64,000 nt of DNA. Origin: Coraliomargarita algicola (GTDB taxonomy: Bacteria; Verrucomicrobiota; Verrucomicrobiia; Opitutales; Coraliomargaritaceae). The stretch's first letter is position 1. Each line of letters opens with the position of its first letter. This document shows, in pieces, positions 17,732 through 26,459 of the stretch. Made by a program: the position numbers and the translations under genes. Location of the stretch: the NCBI RefSeq assembly GCF_033878955.1, contig NZ_CP138858.1, positions 4,491,001 to 4,555,000 of the forward strand. Direction: 5' to 3'. A model generated the notes under the pieces. It did not search any database. It saw only the letters and a program-made list of their open reading frames with translations, and had not been told where the DNA came from.

Positions 17732-18229
17732 ATGCTCCGTGTTGTATCTTTTTTTCTGTTAGGTGTGTTCTCCTTTTCGCTCGCATTTTGGTGGAGCTGG
17801 CGGGCGTCGCATACCCGTAGTCAAGCAATGGAGGCCGTTGCTGCTGAGTCGCCTTCAAGTCCCGCACTGGTTGAAACGGATTCGCAGCAGTTTAAACACG
17901 GTCGGAGTCTACACAGTAATTTGTGTCTGACCTGTCATCGTGCGGCCAACACTTATGAGCGGCAACAAGTCAGCTTGGGGCCTGCACTCTGGGAGGTGCG
18001 TCATAACTATTTAAAAAAGCACGCGGATCATGAGTCATTTACCACTGCGATGACTGCCTATATGGCGGCACCGGATGCGGAGCGCAGTTTAATGCCGGAG
18101 GCGATTCAGCGTTTTGGTGTGATGATGACGCTGAACTTGCCAGAACACGAGCTGTTGGAGGTGGCGTCTTTGATCTATGATGGAAGCTTGCTGAAGAAGC
18201 CTGCTTGGTGGGATACGCAACTAGACTGA
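17732..18229 (+). CDS. Membrane-anchored monohaem cytochrome c-like protein
   Basis: 165 residues. The N-terminal hydrophobic segment (residues 1-23, VVSFFLLGVFSFSLAFWW) should anchor it with the haem domain in the periplasm. One haem-binding CxxCH is present (CLTCH, residues 65-69), with a candidate distal Met in SLMPEAIQRFGVM. It is a small electron carrier by family. No oxidase or dehydrogenase gene lies next to it, so the partner is unknown. It stands alone on the plus strand between lpxB and the convergent lipocalin operon. Confidence 0.8.
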   Translation: MLRVVSFFLLGVFSFSLAFWWSWRASHTRSQAMEAVAAESPSSPALVETDSQQFKHGRSLHSNLCLTCHRAANTYERQQVSLGPALWEVRHNYLKKHADHESFTTAMTAYMAAPDAERSLMPEAIQRFGVMMTLNLPEHELLEVASLIYDGSLLKKPAWWDTQLD

Positions 18230-18340
18230 GCTGCGAGGTTGCCCCGCCAGCCGATCGGCTAGCGGCAGGTTGGACGAAACGCTGAGGTGCTCTATCTGAC
18301 TACTGTGTGCATCCGTGGACAGAGGGATAATTGAAGCCTT

Positions 18341-18898
18341 TCAGTGTCCGTTATTGATAATGAGTTCGCTGACCTCGTAACCCAGCGTTTCGGCGTAGGC
18401 GATGTAGGCTTGCAATTTGGATGCGGGGATCTCTGGAGTTTTAGCTAGAAGCCAGAGGGTTTTGCGATTGGGCGAGCCGACCAGTGCAATACTGTAGTCG
18501 GATTCTAACTTCAAGATCCAGTAGTTACCATAATCGGGAGGGCTCCCAAATATTTGGGCGAAGAAGTTATCAATCGAGACCTTGAGCTTCGCGTTGTTGG
18601 AGCCTGCGACTGGCACGGCCGTCCCGGTGACTGAGCGTTGAGAGCCATCGGGTGCGATGGCGGTATTGACTAGGTCGATATTGCCCGCGTCATTCATCAC
18701 GTATTCGGCCGTCGCCCGTTCGTTATCTTTTTGAAAGAAGACGGGCAGGCGAGCGAGTTCATGCCATAAGCCGGTGTAGCGGTTCAGATCGACCGACTCC
18801 ACGGTGGCTGGTGGATCTTCGGGCAGTGCGCGGCAGGCCGTGAAAAAACTGAGCCCAAGTAACAGGAGTGCGGGGGCGACTGGTCGTAGTAATCGCAT
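18341..18898 (-). CDS. blc: Bacterial lipocalin lipoprotein
   Basis: 185 residues. A signal peptide with lipobox (LSFFTAC, Cys 22) predicts an outer-membrane lipoprotein. The lipocalin signature GLWHELARLPVFFQ (the family G-x-W) is followed by the eight-strand barrel pattern, with YWILKLESDYSIALVGSPNRKTLWLLAKTP typical of Blc. Known: Blc binds lysophospholipids and fatty acids and is linked to envelope stress. It is last in the run TPR, YhaM, ferredoxin, lipocalin, with a 22-base gap from the ferredoxin stop. Confidence 0.9.
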   Translation of the reverse strand: MRLLRPVAPALLLLGLSFFTACRALPEDPPATVESVDLNRYTGLWHELARLPVFFQKDNERATAEYVMNDAGNIDLVNTAIAPDGSQRSVTGTAVPVAGSNNAKLKVSIDNFFAQIFGSPPDYGNYWILKLESDYSIALVGSPNRKTLWLLAKTPEIPASKLQAYIAYAETLGYEVSELIINNGH

Positions 18899-18920
18899 GT
18901 GGATGCGTATACGGATGCGT

Positions 18921-19181
18921 TTAAGCGTCGATCACGACGTCGGCATCGCCCTTTGGCTGGCAGCAGCAGATGAGGACATGATCATCGTCTGGCTCTGCGG
19001 TATGGCCCATCGGGTATTCAACTTCGCCGGAGAGGAGTGGTTGCTGACAAGCGGTGCAATTGCCCATGCGGCAGCCGTAGTCCAGATCGAGGTCGTGAAC
19101 TTCGCCTAGTTCTAAGATGCTCTCTTCGTCGCCGGTCCAAGGTGCGGTGACGCCGGATTTTTGAAAAATGATATTAGCCAT
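18921..19181 (-). CDS. [2Fe-2S] ferredoxin
   Basis: 86-residue plant-type ferredoxin. The cluster cysteines are in YGCRMGNCTACQQPL, with the fourth further on in VLICCCQP. The open frame reaches 19250, but the added residues (MRCFCRIQDKR) are not ferredoxin-like, so the ATG at 19181 (MANIIFQKSG) is the likely start. It lies between yhaM (86 bases upstream) and the lipocalin. It resembles the small ferredoxins of flavohaemoprotein or ferredoxin-NADP reductase partners, but no such partner is encoded nearby. Confidence 0.88.
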   Translation of the reverse strand: MANIIFQKSGVTAPWTGDEESILELGEVHDLDLDYGCRMGNCTACQQPLLSGEVEYPMGHTAEPDDDHVLICCCQPKGDADVVIDA

Positions 19182-19266
19182 GTCGGAGAGACAATTCGGC
19201 CCTGTCGAGAATGCAAATCGTTTATCCTGAATCCTACAAAAACAGCGCAAATCCTACATTGAGCAC

Positions 19267-20250
19267 TTAGCTCTTGTCGGGTGGGGTGAGCAGGACACGG
19301 GTTTTTAGGCCCATTAAGTATTCGGAAAACTCTTCACCTTCCGGAGCATTGCGAAGGACGCGTTGGACCATGCCCATTTTGGCATCGAGGTTGTCGACCA
19401 TGGAGACAAATACAGCTTCAGGCGTGGCGGCCATGGCGGCGGCTCCCCATTCTTTCTCGCCTTGGTGACTGAGAATGATGTGTTCGAGGCGCTCGGTCAG
19501 GTCCGGGTTGAGCTTGGATTGGATCGCTGCCTTGCGGGCGGTGCGGAAACCGAGCACGACGTGGCCCTGTAAGGTGCCGATGCGGCTGATTTTGGCGGCG
19601 TAGTCGCCTTCATATTCTTCTATTTTGCCGATGTCGTGTAGAATAATGCCTGCGATTGCCAGATCGGCATCGACCTGCGGATACAGTGGCAACAGCGCAC
19701 GGGCGGCACGAACCATATGTGTGGTGTGCTCTAAGAGTCCGTGGCGGTAGGCGTGGTGCATACTAATGGCTGCGGTGCTGGTGCGGAATTGGTCGCCCAC
19801 TTCATCCATGACTCGTTGCACGGTGTCGTGCAGTTGTGGGTGTTGGATGGCGGCAATCGCTTCTTTGATATGCGCCCACAGGTCGTCTTCAGACTCGGGT
19901 GGCACTTCGACCAGTTGGCTGAGCATACTTTGCGCTTCTTCATCGCTGGGGGCGACTTCTTCGGCTGCTTGCAGGCGGGGGGAGAAGCGCTCTTGGTAAT
20001 ATTCAGTCTTTCCCGAAATGCGAACCATGGCACCTTCGGCTACGTTTTCGAGTGCGGCAAATACGGCAGAATCGCCAAAGGCGTTGGCGGTGAAACTGCC
20101 ACCGGCATCGCCGAGTTCGATACTGAGGAAGGGATTGCCGTTTTTGGCGGTCTTCACCGTCTTGCGGCGCAGTATAAAGATGCTGCGGAAGGGGACGGCG
20201 ATGGCGGGGTCGAGTTGCTTGAGTTCTTGGACGGTTTTAAATTCGCTCAT
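19267..20250 (-). CDS. yhaM: 3'-5' exoribonuclease, YhaM family
   Basis: 327 residues: an N-terminal OB-fold nucleic-acid-binding domain (about 15-105, VKTAKNGNPFLSIELGDAGGSFTANAFG) and an HD phosphohydrolase domain (about 160-300) with the metal-binding pairs HHAYRHGLLEHT and ILHDIGK, then ILSHQGEKEWG. This order is that of YhaM/CBF1-type exonucleases acting on RNA and DNA ends. The C-terminus DNLDAKMGMVQRVL is also typical. It follows the TPR gene at 57 bases and precedes the ferredoxin. Confidence 0.88.
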   Translation of the reverse strand: MSEFKTVQELKQLDPAIAVPFRSIFILRRKTVKTAKNGNPFLSIELGDAGGSFTANAFGDSAVFAALENVAEGAMVRISGKTEYYQERFSPRLQAAEEVAPSDEEAQSMLSQLVEVPPESEDDLWAHIKEAIAAIQHPQLHDTVQRVMDEVGDQFRTSTAAISMHHAYRHGLLEHTTHMVRAARALLPLYPQVDADLAIAGIILHDIGKIEEYEGDYAAKISRIGTLQGHVVLGFRTARKAAIQSKLNPDLTERLEHIILSHQGEKEWGAAAMAATPEAVFVSMVDNLDAKMGMVQRVLRNAPEGEEFSEYLMGLKTRVLLTPPDKS

Positions 20251-20307
20251 GGCTATGCTAGTTCTTTAGGTCGGTTGTGTACGGAAGCAGGTGGTGTGGG
20301 GGCTTGC

Positions 20308-21144
20308 TCAATGAACTGCAATTTCATCGAGCACTTGTTGTTTCGATTTTTGTAGCGCAGGGTTGAGCACTTGATCCAGTAGGCTGCGGGCTTCTTGCAG
20401 GCGCCCTAATTTACCGAGCACTCGGGCGCGATGGAGGTCGAGGATTTCGAGTTGTAAGTGATTGGCGGCTAGTTTGCTTACTTGCTTCCAGTGCAGGAGG
20501 GCGCTTCGCCAATCAGGACTGCTTAGGTCGTAGTAGGCGACACCGAGGCGCAACTGATAGTCGAAGTTATCGGGTGCGAGTTCGGCGGCTTTGCGGAAGG
20601 CCTTGAGCATTTCTCGCTCGAGTGCGTCCCGGGTGAAAATCTTTTCTTGAATGAATTCCTGGCGGAAGTCGTAGATTAATTGGCCGAGTGAGAAGTGATA
20701 TACGGCTGTTTCAGGTTCTAAGTCGACTGCGCGCAAATAAAAAGTGAGGGCGGCTTTGCCTTTACCTTCTTCGGCCAGGTGGTTGCCGATCTGTTGTTTG
20801 ACCACGGCGATTTCAGGATCCAGCTCGTCCGCTTTGAGAAAGGCTAGAAAGGCTTGTTCGTTTTCCTGCACGCGACGCAGCAGTTTGCCGTAGAGTATGT
20901 AAGCGCTGACATCATCGGGTTGGTCGATCAGGTAGCTCCGGTATGCTTGGACCAGATTGTTTATGCGACGATCCAAGTCCTCTTCGCTATAGAATTCCGG
21001 GTCTTCGGCGATCTTTTGATAGATCTTGGTTTCTTTTTCCGCGATGCTGAGTAAGCGGTTACTGGCAAGGTCGGAGCCCTGCGAGAGGCATGGGCCACAG
21101 AGTATGCAGATGCAAAGAGTGGAAAAGTATCGGAGACGAAGCAT
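20308..21144 (-). CDS. Secreted TPR protein
   Basis: 278 residues with an N-terminal signal-like segment (LRYFSTLCICILCGPCLSQG), possibly cleaved or lipid-modified at a Cys. The rest is tetratricopeptide helices: AYILYGKLLRRVQENEQAFLAFLKADELDP, GKAALTFYLRAVDLEPETAVYHFSLGQLIYDF and FRKAAELAPDNFDYQLRLGVAYYDL. Such proteins serve as scaffolds; no partner can be named. First gene of a four-gene minus-strand run ending with the lipocalin. Confidence 0.8.
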   Translation of the reverse strand: MLRLRYFSTLCICILCGPCLSQGSDLASNRLLSIAEKETKIYQKIAEDPEFYSEEDLDRRINNLVQAYRSYLIDQPDDVSAYILYGKLLRRVQENEQAFLAFLKADELDPEIAVVKQQIGNHLAEEGKGKAALTFYLRAVDLEPETAVYHFSLGQLIYDFRQEFIQEKIFTRDALEREMLKAFRKAAELAPDNFDYQLRLGVAYYDLSSPDWRSALLHWKQVSKLAANHLQLEILDLHRARVLGKLGRLQEARSLLDQVLNPALQKSKQQVLDEIAVH

Positions 21145-21287
21145 GATCGAAGAGGAATGTGAAGCTTTGAAAGGACCACGCCAACAAGAAAGCGTTCCAA
21201 GCCACGTTAGCGGGTGTCATTCAAAGTGCGGGGAGCTTGGAGTCCCGGTTTTGTCCGACCGCTCCAGTTCATGATTCGCCTAAAGGC

Positions 21288-22755
21288 CAATGCCTTTAAG
21301 GATTGGATTTTAGTTAGCGCAATCATTTAAGACTCGTACTTTTAGTACGATTGCTTCTTTTGTATGAATGAGCGCATCCACCTCCTTGTGTTTACCGTTG
21401 TTTTCTAATTTTCCAGCTGCCTTTGAGGAGCTATTTAGCCGTGAGAGTTGCGCTCTGATTTTCGCGCAGCACGGTCCTCGCGGTGGTGGCCAAGCCAAGT
21501 TAAATGGCTGGGAATGGTTGATGTCCAGGGTCTACCATGAGTTGGCACGTTCGGGTACTTTCTCGTCTAATACCAAGGCGGTATCCGGAGTGCGCATCTC
21601 GGACAGCGCGCTCAGCCAGCGGGCCTTGTCAATTGGCGAGAAGCTGATCGAAGAGATACTGCCTATCGCGCTGCGTCCGTTAGCCGAGCGTGAGCGAGAT
21701 GCGCAGGCCTTTTATCATGCATATCGGTTGGTGGCCATCGACGGGACTCGTTTCAATTTACGTAATACCGGAAGCATTAATGAACAGGCTTCAAAAGTGG
21801 CTTGCAACCGCGGTAGCGGTGAACCTGCTTTCGCGCATTTGCTGGCAGTTGTCCTGGTGGAATTGGGTATGCACCAACCTTTGGGCACCCGTTTAGGCTG
21901 GCAAGGCGAGGGCGAGTTGACACTCGCGCGGCAACTGTTTGCGGCGCAGGATCTGCCCGAGCGCAGTCTGCTTTTAGCCGACCGACTGTTCGGTTATCCT
22001 TCGCTGATCTGGGGACTCTGGTCAATGCTCCGGCGCACACACAGTTACGTTCTGGTTCGGATAAAGTCTAATCTCAAAGCCAAGCGCACACGGCAACTCG
22101 CGGATGGTTCATGGCTAGTCGAAGTCAAAGCGGTTGATCCATCCACACGCAAGAAGGTGGGGGTACTCGAACTACGTGAGATCTATGGTCGAGTCTGCTA
22201 TGAAGACCAGAATGGTCACCGTTCGTGTCTTCAAATACGCTTGTGGACGAGTCTGCTCGATGACACCACCAGCCCAGCCACAGAACTGATCGCCCTTTAC
22301 GCCGCACGCTGGGAGGAAGAGTTATTCTTCCGAGAACTCAAAAGCCACCTGCACGCCCGCAGAGAACTACTTGACGCACTCACTCCGCAAACCGCAGCCC
22401 AAGAAGTGCTCGCGATGCTCTTAGCGGCCGCGCTGATCGCCTAGCAGCGCCAAAGCGTCGCTTCTGCCGCAGGCGTTGAGCCCTTGCGCATCAGCTTTGC
22501 CAAGGTTTTGCACAAGACAGCCGCACTGTGCGAGCTAAAGCAAGTCGGTGCAGACTTGATCACCCCGCAAGCGCTGGCTCAGTGGATCCAGCGACTCTTA
22601 GATGATCTTATATATGATGCCGTTATTAAAAAACGAAGACCTAGAACTTGCCCCAGAACCCTACGACAACCCACAAAAGACTGGCCAAAAACTAAAGTTG
22701 CCCAGTCAAAACGAGTTGTTAAAACTATAGAAGTCACCAATCCTTAAAGACATTG
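21288..22755 (+). mobile_element. IS4-family insertion sequence, copy 1 (inactivated)
   Basis: 1,468-base element with inverted ends CAATGCCTTTAAGGATTGG (21288-21306) and, read outward at 22737-22755, CAATGTCTTTAAGGATTGG, matching at 18 of 19. It is flanked by a ten-base direct repeat GCCTAAAGGC (21278-21287 and 22756-22765). The near-identical copy 2 is at 31001-32469. A short hairpin (CGTAC, TTTTA, GTACG) lies between the left end and the transposase start. The target was the centre of the imperfect palindrome CGCCTAAAGGCG, which itself sits in a longer inverted repeat (21237-21247 and 22765-22775). Confidence 0.95.
21368..22747 (+). pseudogene. IS4-family transposase, copy 1, nonsense mutation
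   Basis: Same gene as the intact copy at 31082-32461, but codon 359 is TAG (22442-22444) where the other copy has AAG, which removes the last hundred residues. The DDE core lies before the stop: VAIDGTRFNLRN (first Asp), LLADRLFGYPSL (second Asp) and YAARWEEELFFRELKSHL (the Y-R-E-K region with the Glu). Because of this the truncated protein may still fold, but the missing C-terminus makes activity doubtful. Only scattered other base differences separate the two copies, so the nonsense change looks recent. Confidence 0.9.
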
Positions 22756-22874
22756 GCCTAAAGGCGGGACTCCAACGAATGTGGCACTCATTCTCGAGCA
22801 GTGTTAATCGCGGGAATTAAAGAAATACAACGGTTCAAAATAATCTTGGCCTTATACAAGCGAAGGATGATGGT

Positions 22875-23552
22875 GTGAGCACTATGCCAAGCGCCACAGT
22901 CGAAGATTATATTAAGCAGATCTACCTCGTTTCCGAGAAGGTCACATCCTGCGAAGTGCCGATGGGGCAGGTGGCTGAGGCCTTGGGAGTCGTGCCCGGT
23001 ACGGCAACTACTATGGTGAAGGCGCTTTCGGATGCAGGCTTGGTTCTATACGCGCCGCGCGTTGGGGTGCAGCTGACCGAGCCTGGGCGTAAACTGGCGC
23101 TGCATGTGTTGCGGCGTCATCGATTGATCGAGCAGTTTTTGGTGGAGGTGCTAGGCTTTGATTGGTCGGAAGTGCACGAAGAGGCGGAGCAAATGGAGCA
23201 TGTGGTGTCTGATCTGTTGTTAGAGCGGATTGATCGCTATTTGGGGCATCCTACAGTAGATCCGCATGGTGATCCGATTCCTTCGGCAGAGGGGGAAATG
23301 GTGCATGGTGCGGTCGAAACTTTAGTGGAATGTCCGCTGAATACAGTGGTTTCGGTGGCGAGAATTAGTGATCAGGACCCGAATTTTCTCAATTACATTG
23401 CTGAGTCTGGCCTCAACCCTGGGGTGCGATTGCAAGTGCGGACACGAAGTATGAGTGCCGAATCCGTGGGCATCGAGCTTTCAGATACTGGGAGCACTCT
23501 GGCGCTTGGATTAGGCGCGGCTGCTAAGGTGCAGGTGAGCATGGTGAGCTAA
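22875..23552 (+). CDS. DtxR/MntR-family metal-dependent regulator
   Basis: 225-residue iron- or manganese-responsive repressor. The N-terminal winged helix (TVEDYIKQIYLVSEKVTSCEVPMGQVAEALGVVPGTATTMVKALSDAGLV) is followed by the metal-binding dimerisation helices (LHVLRRHRLIEQFLVEVLGFDWSEVHEEAEQMEHVVSDLLLERID) with the conserved His/Glu ligands HEEAEQMEH. A FeoA/SH3-like domain closes the protein. The GTG at 22875 or the ATG at 22884 could start it. It lies just downstream of IS copy 1; no target metal transporter is adjacent. Confidence 0.9.
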   Translation: MSTMPSATVEDYIKQIYLVSEKVTSCEVPMGQVAEALGVVPGTATTMVKALSDAGLVLYAPRVGVQLTEPGRKLALHVLRRHRLIEQFLVEVLGFDWSEVHEEAEQMEHVVSDLLLERIDRYLGHPTVDPHGDPIPSAEGEMVHGAVETLVECPLNTVVSVARISDQDPNFLNYIAESGLNPGVRLQVRTRSMSAESVGIELSDTGSTLALGLGAAAKVQVSMVS

Positions 23553-23629
23553 ATTTATATATTTTTAACGATTTGAGCGGCGATGAGCGATTGCAATGTG
23601 CTTTAGTCCGTTATTAAATCGTTCGCATT

Positions 23630-24145
23630 ATGAATGTATTATTCATCGAAGATGAGAAAGAACTCGCGGCGATGGGGGCGGCTCAGCTTGAAATGAAAGG
23701 TTTTACAGTCTTCCTCGCTTCGGATCTGGCGGCGGCTAGAGCGATCTTGGAGGATCGTGCACGCACGGTCCATTTTGTGATTTCTGATCATCGTCTGCCG
23801 GATGGTTTCGGGGTCGATTTCATGATTGAGATACATGGTAAATTTTCACAGGGGAAGTGTGCTGTGGTTTCTGGTTGTTTGACTGCCCAAGATATCGAGA
23901 GGCTGGAAGCACATGAGATCCCGTATTACCATAAGCCGCTTCTTTATGGTAATTTGATTGATGATCTGCGTCGCAAGCATGCGGCCAGGGCTGCTATTCC
24001 TGTGCCAGCTCCTGTGCCGGCTGAACCCACGGCTACAGCTCAAGTGGCCACGCCGGAAGTAGGCCAAGCGTCAGCTGGCGCTGAACTGAATGAGGCTACT
24101 AGGCCAGCCACTAAGCGCAAACGCTATAAGATTTGGCCGTTTTAA
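23630..24145 (+). CDS. Stand-alone response regulator receiver protein
   Basis: 171 residues. An N-terminal receiver domain (about 1-120) has the acidic pair FIEDEKE, the phosphoacceptor in VISDHRLPDGFG and the conserved Lys in YYHKPLLYG. No DNA-binding or enzymatic output domain follows. Instead there is a Pro/Ala-rich linker (VPAPVPAEPTATAQV) and a basic, aromatic tail (KRKRYKIWPF). Such proteins act in phosphorelays or by binding partners. No kinase is adjacent. Confidence 0.8.
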   Translation: MNVLFIEDEKELAAMGAAQLEMKGFTVFLASDLAAARAILEDRARTVHFVISDHRLPDGFGVDFMIEIHGKFSQGKCAVVSGCLTAQDIERLEAHEIPYYHKPLLYGNLIDDLRRKHAARAAIPVPAPVPAEPTATAQVATPEVGQASAGAELNEATRPATKRKRYKIWPF

Positions 24146-24256
24146 GTCAGACTATTATTCAATTTTATTTATTTTTTACGTATTGTCAGATGTGTAATAT
24201 TTTATACCATCTGGGTGATCGTTTAAACTCATAGCCAACATTAACTTATACATACT

Positions 24257-25120
24257 ATGCCACAAGAAGCTTCAGAAATTATTGCCGCTACCGGTCCGGT
24301 CGCTGAGCCAACTATCATTGAAAAGGTCATCGATGGTCTTGCCTTATACGGGATGAAAATCATCGCCGCTGTTCTTATACTCGTTGTGGGCCTGTGGGTC
24401 GCCAAAAAGGTTCGGAGCTGTTTTGTCAGTACATTGCAGAAAAGAGAAGTCGATCCCACCTTGGTCGGGTTCTTTGCGAGCCTCATTTATGGAGCTTTAG
24501 TCATCTTTATCGTGATCGCCGCGATTGGTAAGCTGGGTGTGCAGACGACTTCCTTTGTTGCCGTGATCGGTGCCGCTGGCTTGGCGGTGGGTCTGGCTCT
24601 ACAAGGTTCGCTTTCTAACTTTGCGGCGGGTGTTTTGTTGATTCTCTTCAAACCCTTCAAGGCTGGTGATTTCGTGAAAGCCGGTGGTGAAGCGGGTGTG
24701 ATTGTTGAAGTGGGTATTTTGACCACTGAGATGAAGACCCCCGATAATATTCAAATCATCATGCCCAATTCCTCCATCATGGGCGGTTCGATTACCAACG
24801 TTTCTGCGCACCCGACACGTCGTGTCGATATGACAGTTGGTGTTGGTTATGGCGACGATTTGAACAAGGCTAAAAAGATTATGGAAGACTTGTTGGCTGC
24901 TGATGAGCGTGTGCTCAAAGATCCTGCGGTCACAATTGCGGTGGCTAACTTGGGTGATAGCAGCGTCGACTTTGTGGTTCGTCCATGGGTCAAGTCCGCT
25001 GATTACTGGGCTGTCAAATTTGACTTCACTAAGGCAGTCAAAGAGAAGTTCGATGCCGAAGGAATCAGCATTCCATTCCCTCAGCGCGACATCCACGTGT
25101 TCCAGGAAAACGCTTCTTAA
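24257..25120 (+). CDS. mscS: Small-conductance mechanosensitive channel, MscS family
   Basis: 287-residue inner-membrane channel that opens on membrane stretch to release solutes. Three membrane helices (IIAAVLILVVGLWVA, FFASLIYGALVIFIVIAAI, and the pore helix AVIGAAGLAVGLALQGSLSNFAAGVLLILF, with the Gly/Ala packing of the pore) are followed by the beta domain (FKAGDFVKAGGEAGVIVEVGILTTEMKTPDN, IMPNSSIMGGSITN) and the C-terminal alpha/beta domain. Length and pattern match E. coli MscS. A strong rho-independent terminator follows at 25146. Confidence 0.93.
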   Translation: MPQEASEIIAATGPVAEPTIIEKVIDGLALYGMKIIAAVLILVVGLWVAKKVRSCFVSTLQKREVDPTLVGFFASLIYGALVIFIVIAAIGKLGVQTTSFVAVIGAAGLAVGLALQGSLSNFAAGVLLILFKPFKAGDFVKAGGEAGVIVEVGILTTEMKTPDNIQIIMPNSSIMGGSITNVSAHPTRRVDMTVGVGYGDDLNKAKKIMEDLLAADERVLKDPAVTIAVANLGDSSVDFVVRPWVKSADYWAVKFDFTKAVKEKFDAEGISIPFPQRDIHVFQENAS

Positions 25121-25145
25121 GCATTTTAAACGAATACAATTTTCA

Positions 25146-25175
25146 AAACCGCTGGTGCTCACCAGCGGTTTTTTT
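25146..25175 (+). terminator. Rho-independent terminator after mscS
   Basis: Stem with arms ACCGCTGGTG and CACCAGCGGT around a two-base loop (CT), followed by a run of seven T. It lies 25 bases after the mscS stop. Confidence 0.92.
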
Positions 25176-25242
25176 ATTGTCGCAGGGGCAATCCTGTCTG
25201 TGTGTAGCTGCTCTTGTTCCTCTATTCTAAGAATTGGTATTC

Positions 25243-26379
25243 ATGCGAACTTTTCGAATCTTACTGGCGCTGTCTGTGTGGCCAATTTTGCTGCTGGCGC
25301 AGAGCACGCCTGAGCAAATCGCCTACGCGTTATCGACGCGTTATACGCCATACTTCGATGGCGCTGCGCGCCTCGACCTAGAAGAGGTGGCGGCACAAAA
25401 GGTGGAGGCCTGGTGGAGCTCTCCGGCTGAGAGGCGAGTCCTGGGGCAGGAGCTTTCGGCAGCGCCCCTTGCTGGACTGCATCTCGCACTGGACCCTGGG
25501 CATGTCGGGGGATTCTGGGCGAAATGGGAATGGCGCAACTTCCGGATCTCTGAGCAGGACTACTGGGTGCGCGAAGGCGAGCTGGTGTTGGAAGTGGCCC
25601 AGCGTGTGCGGGCTGAGTTGACTCGCTTGGGCGCGCAAGTGACTCTGCTGCGCGAGTCGTCTCAGCCCATCAATCCTGAGACCTTTGCGGATTATTGGCC
25701 TGCTGTGGCGGCTCAGCGAACGCCGCCCAGTGAGGTCAATTTACAGATCCAGCTCCAGCACGCGATGGCAGTGCGAGACGCGGCCATACGGATGGCGATT
25801 GTGAGCGGGGAGTTGGCGGAGCGCGCTCGGGTTGTCAACGAGCAGATTCGCCCTGATGCCTTGCTCTCACTGCACATCAATGCAGCCGCATGGCCCGAGG
25901 GCGATACACAACAGCTGGTGCAGAGCGACCATACGCACGTATTAGTCTTTGGTTGCTTGAGCGAGGCCGAGCTGCTGAGTTCAGAGCATCAGGCGCAGCT
26001 GATCGAGAAGCTGATCAATGGCAGTGGGCCTATTGAGGCTACACTCGGTGCCGCCTTAGGCGCGGCCCTTGGAGAGGCGACGGGACTGCCGGCCTCTGAT
26101 TACCAAGGGGATAATGCGATCCGAATCGATGCCGAGGTGCCCTATTTGTGGGCGCGTAATTTAATGTTGTTACGCCTAGTCAAATGCCCGACCGTGCTGT
26201 TGGAGCCCTATGTGGCCAACAGTGAGCGAGAATATGCTCGCATACAAGCGGCGCTGAACGCTCGTGCGCATCATCAGCCCTTGCCTGCCGATGATATTTT
26301 ATTGGAATACACCTCTGCTGTAGTGGAGGGTGTGATGCAGGCTTATGGCACGCTGCAGGCAGATGGGGAAGTGCAGTAG
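25243..26379 (+). CDS. N-acetylmuramoyl-L-alanine amidase (Amidase_3), secreted
   Basis: 378-residue periplasmic cell-wall amidase. The signal peptide (MRTFRILLALSVWPILLLAQS) supports the ATG at 25243; the frame is open from a TTG three codons earlier. Zinc and catalytic residues are in LALDPGHVGG (His), VREGELVLEVAQ (Glu), LLSLHINAAAW (His) and TVLLEPYVANSERE (Glu). There is an N-terminal extension of about 75 residues before the catalytic domain and a long insert (VNLQIQLQHAMAVRDAAIRM) in the middle. It stands alone, convergent with mdh. Confidence 0.85.
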   Translation: MRTFRILLALSVWPILLLAQSTPEQIAYALSTRYTPYFDGAARLDLEEVAAQKVEAWWSSPAERRVLGQELSAAPLAGLHLALDPGHVGGFWAKWEWRNFRISEQDYWVREGELVLEVAQRVRAELTRLGAQVTLLRESSQPINPETFADYWPAVAAQRTPPSEVNLQIQLQHAMAVRDAAIRMAIVSGELAERARVVNEQIRPDALLSLHINAAAWPEGDTQQLVQSDHTHVLVFGCLSEAELLSSEHQAQLIEKLINGSGPIEATLGAALGAALGEATGLPASDYQGDNAIRIDAEVPYLWARNLMLLRLVKCPTVLLEPYVANSEREYARIQAALNARAHHQPLPADDILLEYTSAVVEGVMQAYGTLQADGEVQ

Positions 26380-26400
26380 GGAGTCAGGTTTTCTCGCTAA

Positions 26401-26436
26401 AAAAGCCCGCCGAGCAGAGATGCTGGCGGGCTTTGT
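26401..26436 (-). terminator. Terminator for mdh (and possibly the amidase)
   Basis: Arms AAAGCCCGCC (26403-26412) and GGCGGGCTTT (26426-26435). Read on the minus strand the hairpin is followed by a run of six T, which fits termination of mdh; on the plus strand the T-run is short. It lies between two convergent genes. Confidence 0.85.
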
Positions 26437-26459
26437 GAAAGGTCGCTGTGTGCGATTGC